Below the pieces are notes generated by a model. It saw only the letters and a program-made list of their open reading frames with translations. It searched no databases and was not told the origin of the DNA. From Lachnospiraceae bacterium FE2018 (GTDB lineage Bacteria > Bacillota > Clostridia > Lachnospirales > Lachnospiraceae): a DNA stretch of 32,355 bases. The position numbers and the translations under genes were made by a program. The stretch spans positions 1 through 32,355 of the forward strand of contig JNKK01000031.1 of assembly GCA_000702845.1 (NCBI GenBank). The letters run 5' to 3'. Positions 7,140 to 17,700 of the stretch are shown here, one piece after another; the first letter of the stretch is position 1; each line of letters opens with the position of its first letter.

Positions 7140-8546
7140 CAGAAATGCGCGCGCGCCGCCGATCATGCGGTCTCCCTGCCGGAAGAGTTTCCTTCGAAGC
7201 ACCAGATATGTCGGCAAAACGAGCAGGCCGGTCAGAATCCAGGAAGCCGGATAGACCATGAGCAGTATCCGGAATGTATGAAAACGCGGAAAGAATTTCA
7301 GTACCCAGAGAATCCGGAATACACAGGTTCCGAAAATCATCAGAATTGTCGGCGTCAGAGAGTATCCCATCCCGCGCATTGCCGAACCGGATATCTCATA
7401 CGAATTCACCATACACTGGAATGCAAGTACACAGAACAGCCGCATCGCTGCAAATGCATAAACCTCCGGGTCAGAAGTAAAAACTGCGAGCAGCGGCCCC
7501 CTGAAAAATAACACCGTATAGTCAAACACAGCGGTCGCGATGACCGATGATACAAGTGTAATTCTAAACACCGACTTACATCTGCCGTATTTCCCTGCCG
7601 AAAAATTCTGGCTGGTAAATGTCACCGCTGCCTGATTAAACGCCGCAACAAAATAGTATGCGACAATCTCATAATTCAGTGCCGCGGCTGAACCCGCTGA
7701 TGCCATGGAGCCGAAATCATTGATTCCGGACTGAATAACCGTGTTGGAGAGTGAAAAAACAATGCCCTGCAGACCGGCCGGAAGACCAATCCGCATCATT
7801 CTGACCAGGTGCTTTCGATTAACCCGCAGCTTCCTGATTTCAACGCGGAAGAAATCCGTTTCATGGTGCAGAATCCGGAAAATAACACCTGCGCTTATGG
7901 CATTAGATGTTACAGTCGCAGCGGCCACACCGATCACATGAAGATGAAACACAATAACCAGGATCAGATTCAGAATAACATTAACGATCCCGCCTGTAAT
8001 CAGTGCATAAAGCGGCCGGCTGCTGTCACCCTTGCTTCGCAGAATAGCAGAGCCGAAATTGTAGAACATGATAAACGGCATGCCCAGAAAATAGATTCGC
8101 AGATACAGCGATGCAAGACCGATGACATCCTCAGGTGTTTTTACCATACGCAGCAGAGGTACTGCGATCAGCTGTCCTGCTGCCAGAAGAATAAAACCGC
8201 TGGCCAGTGCTACAACTACTGCTGTATGAACCGCATCCGCTATCTCGTCCTGCTTCTGCCGGCCAATCAGACTGGCAATCACAACATTTCCGCCGACCGA
8301 CAGCCCGACAAACAGTGCGATAATCAGATTAATAATTGAAGTATTGCTTCCGACCGCAGCCATCGCCTGACTGCTGGCAAATCTGCCGACGACAGCAGTG
8401 TCAACAGCATTGAAAAGCTGCTGCAGAATACTCGTTGCCGCCAGCGGAAGTGCGAACAGAATAATCTTGGACAGCAGCGGCCCGCTGAGCATATCCACGG
8501 ATGTTCTTTTGTTTTTCCCTCTGTTGTCTGTCATCTTTCTTTTCAC
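7056..8546 (-). CDS. MATE family efflux transporter
   Basis: This 496-aa integral membrane protein has about 12 hydrophobic segments and the MATE signature near the start: PLLSKIILFALPLAATSILQ, then LFNAVDTAVVGRF (about 21-53). It repeats in the second half around KHLVRMMRIGLPAGLQGIVFS. It exports drugs or cationic metabolites using an ion gradient; the substrate is unknown. The frame starts with GTG at 8546, overlapping the pepD stop by 4 nt (GTGA), which suggests coupling. An ATG 12 nt downstream (8534) is an equally plausible start. The C-terminal ~25 residues are hydrophilic repeats made by a 36-bp tandem repeat, not part of the family. Confidence 0.9.
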   Translation of the reverse strand: MKRKMTDNRGKNKRTSVDMLSGPLLSKIILFALPLAATSILQQLFNAVDTAVVGRFASSQAMAAVGSNTSIINLIIALFVGLSVGGNVVIASLIGRQKQDEIADAVHTAVVVALASGFILLAAGQLIAVPLLRMVKTPEDVIGLASLYLRIYFLGMPFIMFYNFGSAILRSKGDSSRPLYALITGGIVNVILNLILVIVFHLHVIGVAAATVTSNAISAGVIFRILHHETDFFRVEIRKLRVNRKHLVRMMRIGLPAGLQGIVFSLSNTVIQSGINDFGSMASAGSAAALNYEIVAYYFVAAFNQAAVTFTSQNFSAGKYGRCKSVFRITLVSSVIATAVFDYTVLFFRGPLLAVFTSDPEVYAFAAMRLFCVLAFQCMVNSYEISGSAMRGMGYSLTPTILMIFGTCVFRILWVLKFFPRFHTFRILLMVYPASWILTGLLVLPTYLVLRRKLFRQGDRMIGGARAFLPSEPGETDAGKKSNEPGETDTGQKKIE

Positions 8547-10084
8547 ACAAACCGCTCAAGCACCCTGATCAGATACTGATACATTCTCTGGACGGATGAA
8601 ATCGACATCCGTTCCTGCGGGGTATGAATATCCAGTATATCCGGCCCGATGGATACGGCATCCAGTCCGGGAATTTTGTCTGCCAGGATCCCGCACTCCA
8701 CTCCCGCGTGGATCACTGTAACACCTGCTTCTCGTCCAAATACTTCTCTGTAAACCGGAAGCATCACCTCACGAAGTTTTGAATCTCTGCGGTACTCCCA
8801 CGCCGGATATTCACCCTGACGTCCGGTTTCTGCCCCGTGAGATTCTGCAATTCTGCTGACTTGCTGTGCGAGTTTCTTATAAGACTCCGCCACAGAACTG
8901 CGAAGCGAGTAGTGGATCTGTACGATGCAGGAATTCATAGCCGAATCTGTTTCTGAATCTGCTTCTGCATCTGTTTCTGAATCTGTATCTGAAACGGTCT
9001 TTGCAATTCCCAGATTCAGGGAAGTTTCTACCAGACCGGAAATATCCCTGCTCATCTCCTGCACACCGTTGGGAATTGATAAAATCATTGTAATCATGTT
9101 TTCGGCAGCAGCGCGGGTAAAAACGAATCCGGCTTCTGCATTTTTCTGAACCGTCATAATTTCCAGACCGGGATCAGCCGCCCTGTGCTCTTCCCGAATC
9201 TTCTCTGCCGCTGCATCAATTTCCTTTATCAGTTTTTCCGGGCTGCAGGTTATCAGATCTGCGGCAGCATCGCGCGGAATTGCATTGTCTTTGGTTCCTC
9301 CTCCAAATGACGCAAGCCGCCACTCAGCCGACGCTAGACGCCTGCTCAGCCCGGAGAGCAGTTCTGCCAGTAAAATGACCGCGTTTGCTCTTCCTTTATC
9401 AATCTCCGTGCCGGAATGTCCGCCGGTAAGTCCAGTGATACTGACTGTTACGCAGTACAGTCCGGAATCATTCCGTTCAATGACATCTGTCCGCTCCAGC
9501 TCTGCCGGCAGTTCCACCGAAACCCTTCCTCCGCCGGCACAGCCGCACAGCATCTCGCTTTCTGATTCTGAATCGAGATTGATCAGATATTTTCCGCGCA
9601 GCACACCGGCATCCAGACCTGTTGCACCTTCCATACCGGTCTCTTCCGAAACAGTACAGACAAATTCAATGCGCGGATGCCTGATCGAATCTGATGCGAG
9701 AATCGCAAGTGCGTACGCAATTGCAATTCCGTCATCCCCTCCAAGTGTCGTCCCGCGTGCCCTCAGATAATCTCCGTCCACGTACAGATCCAGTCCGTCA
9801 CGGTTCATATCGATCTGACAGTCTGTTTCCTTTTCACAGACCATATCCATGTGTCCCTGCAGAATGACAGGCGGTGCCGTCTCATATCCGGGTGCGGCTT
9901 CTTTGATCATGATCACGTTGCAGAGCTGATCCTGATAGTGCTCCAGTCCGTGTTCTTCTGCGAAACGGACCAGATAGTCGCTGATTGCCTTTTCGTGACC
10001 GGAAGGTCGCGGAATTCTGGCGATTTCCTGAAAATAATGAAATACTTCTTCTGGTTTTAACTGCTCAAGCGGATTGACTTCCAT
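8543..10084 (-). CDS. pepD: Aminoacyl-histidine dipeptidase (M20C peptidase)
   Basis: This 513-aa cytosolic zinc dipeptidase of the PepD/M20 family cleaves Xaa-His and other dipeptides. Motifs: EIARIPRPSGHEKAISDYL near the start, the metal-binding VILQGHMDMVCEK (about 73-85), GTTLGGDDGIAIA (about 113-125) with bridging Asp, and the catalytic/metal VSEETGMEGA (about 146-155). The late CGILADKIPGLDAVSIGPD and DIHTPQERM motifs are also present. Start ATG at 10084 has AAGGGAG 7 nt upstream. A Ser/Asp/Glu/Thr-rich insertion near residue 370-385 comes from a degenerate hexamer repeat. It lies between ispD and a translationally coupled MATE gene. Confidence 0.94.
   Translation of the reverse strand: MEVNPLEQLKPEEVFHYFQEIARIPRPSGHEKAISDYLVRFAEEHGLEHYQDQLCNVIMIKEAAPGYETAPPVILQGHMDMVCEKETDCQIDMNRDGLDLYVDGDYLRARGTTLGGDDGIAIAYALAILASDSIRHPRIEFVCTVSEETGMEGATGLDAGVLRGKYLINLDSESESEMLCGCAGGGRVSVELPAELERTDVIERNDSGLYCVTVSITGLTGGHSGTEIDKGRANAVILLAELLSGLSRRLASAEWRLASFGGGTKDNAIPRDAAADLITCSPEKLIKEIDAAAEKIREEHRAADPGLEIMTVQKNAEAGFVFTRAAAENMITMILSIPNGVQEMSRDISGLVETSLNLGIAKTVSDTDSETDAEADSETDSAMNSCIVQIHYSLRSSVAESYKKLAQQVSRIAESHGAETGRQGEYPAWEYRRDSKLREVMLPVYREVFGREAGVTVIHAGVECGILADKIPGLDAVSIGPDILDIHTPQERMSISSVQRMYQYLIRVLERFV
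8941..8994 (-). repeat. Degenerate 6-bp/18-bp repeat inside pepD
   Basis: TCTGAA/TCTGTT-type hexamers repeat about nine times. They encode an acidic SDTDSETDAEADSETD loop with no counterpart in the dipeptidase core. The length is a multiple of three, so the frame is kept. Confidence 0.85.
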
Positions 10085-10139
10085 TTTGAAACTCCCTTAC
10101 ATCTGTTTTTTATCACTGCCAACGTAATTAAATCGCGAT

Positions 10140-10898
10140 CTACGATTCTTCCAGAAACAGTACTTCCGCGAGCGGAATGTCTTCCGGTGTTGTGATTTTA
10201 ATATTCTGATAAGTCGCCTCTACCAGGCGCACTCTGGCTCCGGTCATGTACTCTGCCACCATGGCATCATCTGTGATGGTGATGCCTCTGGCACGGATCT
10301 CATCGAGCTGCGTCATCAGTTTGCGGTGCGCATCCCGAATCAGCTCAAAGGTAAATACCTGCGGGGTCTGCACGATCCATACATCGCTTCTGTTGGGCGT
10401 GACCGAAACGAAGCCGTCTGCGTCTGCCAGTTTAACGGTGTCCTTTGAAGGCATCCCGGCCACGCAGGCACCGTCTTCACAGACTGCCTCGAAGAGCCGC
10501 CGGATCGTACCGTGATCCAGAAACGGGCGGGCACAGTCATGGATAAATGCGTAATCACAGTGCCAGTTCACCGCCTCCAGGCCGAGATAGACAGAATGAA
10601 ACCGCTCCATGCCGCCGGTCACAACAGCGCGCAGCTTGCCGCCTTCCAATGTGTCTTTGATTCCATGTACTGCCAGAAGCTTTCGTAGCATTTCCTCATC
10701 TCCGGCCGGCGCCATCACAACCAGATCTGTAATCAGAGGATCCTCTGCCATTGTCCGCACGGAATGCAGGAGCAGTGGTTCTCCGCCAATTTCCAGATAC
10801 TGCTTTCTGACATCTCCGCCGATGCGGAGTCCTTTTCCTGCCGCAAGCATAATCGCCGTACAGCGTTTGTCTGATTTCGATACATTCTGCTGCAACAT
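10140..10898 (-). CDS. ispD: 2-C-methyl-D-erythritol 4-phosphate cytidylyltransferase
   Basis: This 252-aa enzyme transfers CMP to 2-C-methyl-D-erythritol 4-phosphate in the MEP isoprenoid pathway. It has the nucleotide-binding AIMLAAGKGLRIGGDVRKQYLEI near residues 15-37. Other IspD signatures are TGGMERFHSVYLGLE, IHDCARPFL (about 120-128), GMPSKDTVKL, and VQTPQVF near 180. ITDDAMVAE and GNxxNIKITTPED-like motifs close the domain. The ATG at 10898 has GGAG 8 nt upstream and lies 27 nt after the addA stop, so it is probably co-transcribed with addBA. Confidence 0.95.
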   Translation of the reverse strand: MLQQNVSKSDKRCTAIMLAAGKGLRIGGDVRKQYLEIGGEPLLLHSVRTMAEDPLITDLVVMAPAGDEEMLRKLLAVHGIKDTLEGGKLRAVVTGGMERFHSVYLGLEAVNWHCDYAFIHDCARPFLDHGTIRRLFEAVCEDGACVAGMPSKDTVKLADADGFVSVTPNRSDVWIVQTPQVFTFELIRDAHRKLMTQLDEIRARGITITDDAMVAEYMTGARVRLVEATYQNIKITTPEDIPLAEVLFLEES

Positions 10899-10925
10899 AA
10901 TGATTTCTCCGTTCGGTAAGGGTGT

Positions 10926-13900
10926 TCAGACAGGGATTTCCCTGCCGAGTGTCACAGAATACAAATACATCTCCTTCACATGAATGTCAAGAATCTGCTC
11001 CAGTGCCTGTTTATAATACTGCAGCTGGATGCGGTATTTTTCTGCGAGATCACGTCCGTCTCCGTATTTTACCCGGTCTGTCTTGTAGTCGACAATCACA
11101 AATCCGTCATTCTCTTCGAAATAAGCATCGATTACTCCCTGCACAAGAATCGGCTCCGGTGTCCCGTACTCCTGCCTGATCTCATTTGCCGGAATATCGA
11201 TCACAAACGGCTGCTCACGCACCAGTGTTCCCGCATCCTGTGCTTTTTTCATACGCATACCAATGGGACTCTCTAAAAACCGCATCAGATCGTCCCGACT
11301 GACTGCTTCTGCCTCTTCTCCTGTCAGAAGCCCGTCTTCTATCATCTTCCGGATCTGTGCCTGAAGATCATTATCATCGGAGATCCGCGGCAGGTCAAGT
11401 GCCGCAAAAATCTTATGATAGATGGTACCGCGGGCTGCGCCGGTATAATTGCTTTCCGGGTCTGTGTGTCTTAAAAATGCAGGGACGAGCGGAATCACCG
11501 GCTCTTCCCGGTAGAGTTCCATCCCTTTTTCTTCCATCTGCTCCTCAATTGACCGTTTTTTTATCTCAGATACTGAGAGCTTCGCAGGAAGCTCCGCGAG
11601 ATCTTCACAGGGATAGCGGAATGCAGCTTTCTTCTCCAGAAATGCATCCAGCTCCGGATCCGGGTGCAGATCGCATCCGGCACTGTGTTCACCACTCTGA
11701 TTGTATCCGGCACCGCGTTCGCCGGTCTGCCCGAACCTCTGCAGCAGCTCTCGCAGGAATTCAATCCGAGCATAATCCTTTCCTGCTGTTTCCAGTTCAG
11801 CCGCACCGATTTCACCGGGTTCTATCACACTGATGTCAATCGGCGTATCTTTTGACAACGCCATCAGAATCCACGCCAGAAAACTCTTCGCATTGCTGCG
11901 CTGCATATAAGACAACGGACTGCTGTCAAAAACCGCTGGAAGATCTTCCGGATCTTTCAGGACGGACGTCAGGATCAGCTTCTCTCTTGCGCGTGTCAGA
12001 GCGACATACAGGACGCGGAGTTCTTCCCCCAGCATATCGCGCCGGTTCATGTTCCGGATCGATCTGCGCAGCAGTGATGCATGTTTTGTCCTGCTGTCCA
12101 GGTCAACCGCATCGATGCCGATGCCGAAACGGGCATGCTGTATGACTGCATTGTTCAGATCCATCGGGTTAAACTGACCGGCAAGCCCCGTCAGAAATAC
12201 GATCGGAAATTCGAGTCCTTTGCTCTTGTGGATCGTCATAATCCGGACTGTGTTTTCTCCTTCTCCAAACAGATTGACCTCTCCGTAGTCCACGTTATAG
12301 GAGCCCATCTGCTCGATGTACCGGATGAACTGAAACAGACCGTGATAGCTGGTCTGCTCATATTTCACTGCCATCTCTACAAGCATTTTCAGATTTGCGG
12401 CGCGCTGTTCGCCGGCAGGCATCGCCGCCGCAAAAGAGCCGTATCCGGTATCTTCCAGAACCTGCATGACAATCTCATGAACGGCTGTATGCGGAACAGA
12501 AGCGCGAATCTTATGATAAACACGCAGAAACTCCGACAGTTTTCCGCACAGTATCTGTTCTGCTGCCTCTGATGTCTTTGATGCTTCCTTTTCTTCGGCA
12601 TAACATGCCGTCGCCTCATAGACCGGCACCTTCGGAAATGCCGCCCGCAGCAATGCCAGCTCTTCATCCGTACAGCCGCACATCGGAGAGCGGAGGACAG
12701 CGGCAAACGGGATATCCTGCAGCGGATTTTCCAGAATCCTGAGATAATTCAGCACCAGAACCACCTCCGATGCCGAAAAGTATCCCTTCCGCGATGTCGC
12801 ATAAGCAGGGATTCCAACGCTCTGGAGCACCCGGACATAGATGACGGCAGATGTAGACGCGGCCCGCTGAAGAATTACAATATCACGATATTCCACAGGA
12901 CGGAGTCTTCCGGTGTTTTTGTCGCACACCTTCCCGTCACGCATCAGGCGGCGGATCCGCTCTGCCACCATCATGGCCTCTGCTTCCATCATGGTCTCTC
13001 TGCTCCGGTCATCGTCAAATTCCGGTGCTTCTCTGTTCAAAAGAAACAGTTCCGTCCGATATGGATCCCGCCCCTCCCGGACTCCGCCTGGATTTCCGGC
13101 TTTATCTGCTTCCGGTTCTTTGGCAGCATCCGGAAATTGCGCACTCTGATATAATGCCGTATCCGGAAATTGTGCCCCCTGATACAATGCCGCGTCTGCA
13201 TCATACAGGATTCCGCCCAGATCCGGCTGCATCAGCCGCGCAAAAACCGAATTGGCGAAATCCAGAACCTGGGGACGGCTCCGGAAATTCTTCCCGAGTG
13301 TGATTCTGCAGGAGACAGAAGATACATCTCCTGTCTGCTCCGCAAGCGCCGGATATTCCGCATATTTTTCCAGAAACAACTCAGGACGCGCCATGCGGAA
13401 ACCGTAAATCGACTGCTTCATGTCGCCGACCATGAACCGGTTGTGCCGGCCTGTTTCCTCACCGGAAACCGCAGCCAGCAGCGTCTCCTGGAGCAGGTTG
13501 CTGTCCTGGTATTCGTCGATCATAATCTCAGCAAACTGCTCCGACAATTCTCTCGCAATTTCCGTGCGATGCCATCCGTCTTCCCGCTTTTCTGTCAGAA
13601 TCTGCAGTGCATAGTGTTCCAGATCGGTAAAATCCACAACGTTCCGCTCCCGCTTTTTTTCTGAAAACCGTCTGCCAAAGGCAGCCGCAAGACGCGTCAG
13701 TTCCCGGATCATAGGCCTGATCTTCTGCAGATCTGCCAGAATATCATCAATAGTATCCGAAAACTGCTTATCTTTCATATCCCGCAGCATCTTTTTAAAC
13801 TGATCCCGGTTTTTCCGGAAGCGTCCCTCGCATTCCGGGTCAGGATCCGGATCGGTTTTCTTTTTGCGTCCCAGTGTCGCAAATTTCATCTCTGAAAATG

Positions 13901-14717
13901 CCTGCTGCAGTTCTGTATAAGTTCGGCACGAAGAGAGGTGATCCATCAGTTCAAGATCAGCATCTGCCGCCGGAAGAAAGAATACAGGTCCCCCCGGACC
14001 GGCTGCAATGCGCCGGTTTTCTTCTGCTGTCTGCCGGATTCCCGCCAGCATCCGCTCTGCTTCCGCAAGTGTCTCCTGCATCCAGTCCGTCTCAAGCAGC
14101 GCGGCTTCCGAGCCGGCTTCAACTGCCGCATTGCACGCTTCCAGCCAGGCATCCGGGTCCGGATTCGCCATAGAAAAATCACTGACGCGCTGGATAATCT
14201 CATCCAGTTTCTGATCTGTTTTCCCCGGAGCAAATGCTTCTGAAAAAGCAAGAAACGAAGGTGATCCATTCTGATATTCCTCTTCCAGAAGCTCCTGCAC
14301 CGCGGTGCCGCGCACCTCCTGAAGCTCACCTTCGTCTGCGATGCGGTAGGCAGGATCCAGATCCGTCCGGTAGAAATAATTCTGTATCACATAAGTACAG
14401 AACCCGTGAATTGTACTGATTCTCGCATTATGCAGCAGCACACTCTGCCGCTGCAGATGTTCGTTTTCCGGCTCTTCCTGCAGACGCGCTTCAATGGCAC
14501 TGCTGATCCGGTCCCGCATTTCTCCGGCCGCTGCCCGCGTAAAAGTCACCACCAGCAGCTGATCGATATCAACCGGTTTTTCCGGATCCGTAATCAGCGC
14601 AAGAATACGCGCAACGAGCACTGCGGTTTTTCCGGATCCCGCAGCGGCAGAAACAAGGATATTGCGGTCCCGTGTATGAATAACCTGTTCCTGTTCTCTT
14701 GTCCACGCCACTCCCAT
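10926..14717 (-). CDS. addA: ATP-dependent helicase/nuclease subunit A
   Basis: This 1263-aa UvrD/Rep-type helicase with a C-terminal nuclease forms AddAB, the Firmicute enzyme that resects double-strand breaks for RecA. The Q motif WTREQEQVI is followed by Walker A SAAAGSGKT (about 23-31). The Walker B/DExx box is in IMIDEYQDSN. VRIMTIHKSKGLEFPIVF and LRVLYVALTRAREKL are motifs V and VI. The RecB-family nuclease motif is GVIDAYFEE...FVIVDYKTD, with DYKTD near residue 1210. The ATG has GAGG 6 nt upstream and lies 19 nt after addB. Two linker regions are expanded by tandem repeats, one of 11 aa (LYQSAQFPD type) and one of 10 aa. Confidence 0.97.
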   Translation of the reverse strand: MGVAWTREQEQVIHTRDRNILVSAAAGSGKTAVLVARILALITDPEKPVDIDQLLVVTFTRAAAGEMRDRISSAIEARLQEEPENEHLQRQSVLLHNARISTIHGFCTYVIQNYFYRTDLDPAYRIADEGELQEVRGTAVQELLEEEYQNGSPSFLAFSEAFAPGKTDQKLDEIIQRVSDFSMANPDPDAWLEACNAAVEAGSEAALLETDWMQETLAEAERMLAGIRQTAEENRRIAAGPGGPVFFLPAADADLELMDHLSSCRTYTELQQAFSEMKFATLGRKKKTDPDPDPECEGRFRKNRDQFKKMLRDMKDKQFSDTIDDILADLQKIRPMIRELTRLAAAFGRRFSEKKRERNVVDFTDLEHYALQILTEKREDGWHRTEIARELSEQFAEIMIDEYQDSNLLQETLLAAVSGEETGRHNRFMVGDMKQSIYGFRMARPELFLEKYAEYPALAEQTGDVSSVSCRITLGKNFRSRPQVLDFANSVFARLMQPDLGGILYDADAALYQGAQFPDTALYQSAQFPDAAKEPEADKAGNPGGVREGRDPYRTELFLLNREAPEFDDDRSRETMMEAEAMMVAERIRRLMRDGKVCDKNTGRLRPVEYRDIVILQRAASTSAVIYVRVLQSVGIPAYATSRKGYFSASEVVLVLNYLRILENPLQDIPFAAVLRSPMCGCTDEELALLRAAFPKVPVYEATACYAEEKEASKTSEAAEQILCGKLSEFLRVYHKIRASVPHTAVHEIVMQVLEDTGYGSFAAAMPAGEQRAANLKMLVEMAVKYEQTSYHGLFQFIRYIEQMGSYNVDYGEVNLFGEGENTVRIMTIHKSKGLEFPIVFLTGLAGQFNPMDLNNAVIQHARFGIGIDAVDLDSRTKHASLLRRSIRNMNRRDMLGEELRVLYVALTRAREKLILTSVLKDPEDLPAVFDSSPLSYMQRSNAKSFLAWILMALSKDTPIDISVIEPGEIGAAELETAGKDYARIEFLRELLQRFGQTGERGAGYNQSGEHSAGCDLHPDPELDAFLEKKAAFRYPCEDLAELPAKLSVSEIKKRSIEEQMEEKGMELYREEPVIPLVPAFLRHTDPESNYTGAARGTIYHKIFAALDLPRISDDNDLQAQIRKMIEDGLLTGEEAEAVSRDDLMRFLESPIGMRMKKAQDAGTLVREQPFVIDIPANEIRQEYGTPEPILVQGVIDAYFEENDGFVIVDYKTDRVKYGDGRDLAEKYRIQLQYYKQALEQILDIHVKEMYLYSVTLGREIPV
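11675..11734 (-). repeat. 30-bp degenerate tandem repeat in addA
   Basis: Two diverged 30-bp units start ATCCGGCAC at 11675 and 11705. They encode the related 10-residue segments around TGERGAGYN and SGEHSAGCD, in a region between the helicase and nuclease domains. Confidence 0.75.
13128..13193 (-). repeat. 33-bp tandem repeat in addA
   Basis: Two 33-bp units (13128-13160, 13161-13193) start ATCCGGAAATTG. They encode consecutive 11-residue segments containing ALYQSAQFPD. They lie in a helicase linker of AddA, and the reading frame is preserved. Confidence 0.92.
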
Positions 14718-14736
14718 CTGTTACCTCTCTGTTCCT

Positions 14737-17700
14737 TTATCTGGATACTCTTTTCAAGTCTCGCTCGCGAGACTGTTTCGCTGCATTCATTTTTTGAAGC
14801 GCCTCTTCTTCTGTCAGTTTCTTCAGGCGCCGGTATCTGTAACCCGGGATCCGCTCGTCAAACCCGCAGACAGGCCGGTAAGGACACCATTCACAGGCAT
14901 TTCTGGTTCCCAGAAGATATGGTGACGCGGCTGCTTCTCCTGTCATGATCCGGGATCCGATCTCACGGATCTTCTCTTCTGTATAATGCCTGATGTCCGA
15001 AAACTGTACGGCATCGGCCACACTGGATCCCTTCGCCAGCGTCCCGTTCTGATTCCGTTTTAAATGAATTGCCTCAGCGTCTCCGGGCACAGCGGTTGTA
15101 TGATCCAGCAGCTGCAGAATCTCATCTTCAGACCTGGAGATTCCATCCATGCGCAGCTGTTTCAGCAGCTGTTTTCTGACTGCTTCCGGGTCATCCACAT
15201 CAGTGTCCACGATCGGGTCACTGATATTATAATAGTAAATGCCCGCCGGTTCTGCATCATACTGTTCCGTCGCAGCATTCATATAGAGCGGAAGCTGAAT
15301 CTGCAGTCCGTAATATAATTCTGTCAGATCCAGCGTCTTCGTTCCTGTTTTGTAGTCGATCACCCGCACCAGCTGTTTCCCGTCTTCTTCACACAAATCA
15401 ATCCGGTCAATCTTGCCGCGCAGCTGAAGCTTCACACCCCCCGGCAGCTCCATTTCCATTGATGCCGCCGTTTCACTGCGGAATCCCGCCTCGGTATCAG
15501 CCGGAACAAAGCTGCTTCGCTTCAGCTGCTCCTGCAGCGCCCAGACAGTTCTCTGCAGCATCTGACGGATCCGCGTGATCTGGTATTGATTGCGTTCGCT
15601 GCTATGCAAAATCGTATTTCCGTAGTCACCTGTCAGCTGATCCAGTGCCTGATCTGCCAGTTCTTCTCTGACCTGGTCCGGAATGTCTGCCCAGTTCAGC
15701 TGCCTTTCGCGCAGGCTTTTGGCAAATAACTCCAGTGCCCCGTGCAGAATGGTTCCCAGATCAGCAGGCGTAAACGCATATTCCTCCCGCGCTTCCAGCT
15801 TAAGTCCGTAGCGGGCAAACTGCGCAAACGCGCAGGCCGCGAACTGTTCCAGCCGGGTCGCTGAATTTACCAGCTCTGCTCCGTACAGTGCCCGGGCTGT
15901 TCCGGGACTGATTCCTTTCTCCGGCCGCTGCATGCCGGCCGCATCCAGCAGATGCTGCAAAAACTTTACGCCCGACCCGGTCGATCTGTGATCCGGATTT
16001 CGTTTTCCGCCGAGCAGTTCCGGGTATGCGGCAACACCTGTAAACACTGTGCGGAACTGCAGCTCACCTTCTGTCAGTTCCTCCCCCGAACAATCATCGG
16101 AGGCCGGCCTGCGGATCCCTTCAATGCACGCATTGCGTATTCCTTCCGGTGTCTCAAGCCTGAACTGCACAGGCATTTCCGATATTGCTGTCATCCGGAG
16201 TGCGGGATACAGTTTCCGGATCAGCGCGAGTAAATAAGAAGGCATCAGACTGCTGCCGTCCAGCCCTGTCTCACTGCATGTCAGATAGAGCCGGTCCCTG
16301 GGCTTCGTCATGGCCAGATACAGATAAAACCGCTGCTGGTACATCAGGGTCCTGCCCTTTGGTGCCAGCTCCACCTTCTGCTGTTCCAAAAGGCTTCTGT
16401 CCGACGCAGATAAGATTCCGTCGCCGGCAGAAGCACGGGGAATAATTCCCTCGTTGACACCTGCAAAGAACAGGACGCGGACATGTTTCAGACGCGTGCG
16501 CTCAATGTCTCCGATCATCACCTGATCTTCTCCCGGCGGAATCAGACCGACGCGAAGTTCTGCCAGCCCCGCTTCCAGAATCTGTGAATAAGCCGTCATA
16601 CTGAGCTTCTCAGACCCGAGTGATTCCACCATACGGTCCAGAAGTGTGATGATCATCGGATATACCTGCGCATACTCCCTTGCCTTTGCATAATTACCAT
16701 CCTCTGCAAAGCGCTTCTCCATCATTGCAGCTTTCTGCTGAATCCGGAATGATTCCAGCAGACGGTACAGCGCTTCTGTTTTCTGGCGCATGGTACCGCC
16801 CCGCATACGAATCCCTTCAGTAAAAGCGCCAAACAGCTCAACAAACCGCTGCCGCAGTACATTCAGGGGTTCAATCTCTTCCGGTTTCAGGTACTTTGGA
16901 AGACGCACCCAGCGGGCTGTATACTGTTTCCATCCCCGGATGCCGGCCGCAAGGCAGTAATTCTCCATCCGGTCCGTCTCATCCTGCGTAAACTCCGCAA
17001 ATCCGCTGCGAAGCAGACGAAATACACTGTCATACGTAAAACCGCGCAGCACCATATCGACAGCCGCACGAATAAATTCCACCACAGGATTAGGCAGCAT
17101 CGACAGTTTCTGATCCAGAAAATACGGAATTCCCGCAGAATCCAGCTGACGCGCGGCCTCCCGGCCATAATGCTCCAGATCGCCTGTCACAATTGCAAAA
17201 TCCCGGTACCGGCAGCCTTCCTCCCGGACGAGCCGGCTGATTTCTCCAGCTGCAAATGCAATTTCCTCGCGGGGATCCCTCCCGACAAGCAGCTGCACCC
17301 GGTCCTGAATCTGTTCGTACGTCCTGCTGCGATAGCGGAACAGATTCTTCTCAAGGAACTGCAGCGGGGGATTCCCGCTGAATCGGCCGTTTTCATCAGA
17401 AATTCTGCGGACCTGAAGAATTTCACACCCTTCCTCACGGGCAATCCGGTAAAGATTTCCAGTCATTTCGCAACTCATATGAAACAGGTGCTGCGGCCCC
17501 CGGCTGCGTGTCAGATCCGTTTCCGCTCCAGCCGTAACAATCACCTGTATCGATTCACAGAGCCGGATCAGTTCCCGAACGACCAGCAGCTGCACAGGTG
17601 TAAAACCTGTAAAACCATCCAGAACCACCACGGCATTTCTGAGGAACGACGAACGGTTGATCACAGCGCAAAGCCGCTCAGGAACCTCTTCTGTCGTTAT

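Noticed and set aside
13946-14329. Arg/Cys-rich shadow frames inside addA and addB
   Set aside because: They overlap long, well-supported genes in another frame and have no start signals or family features.
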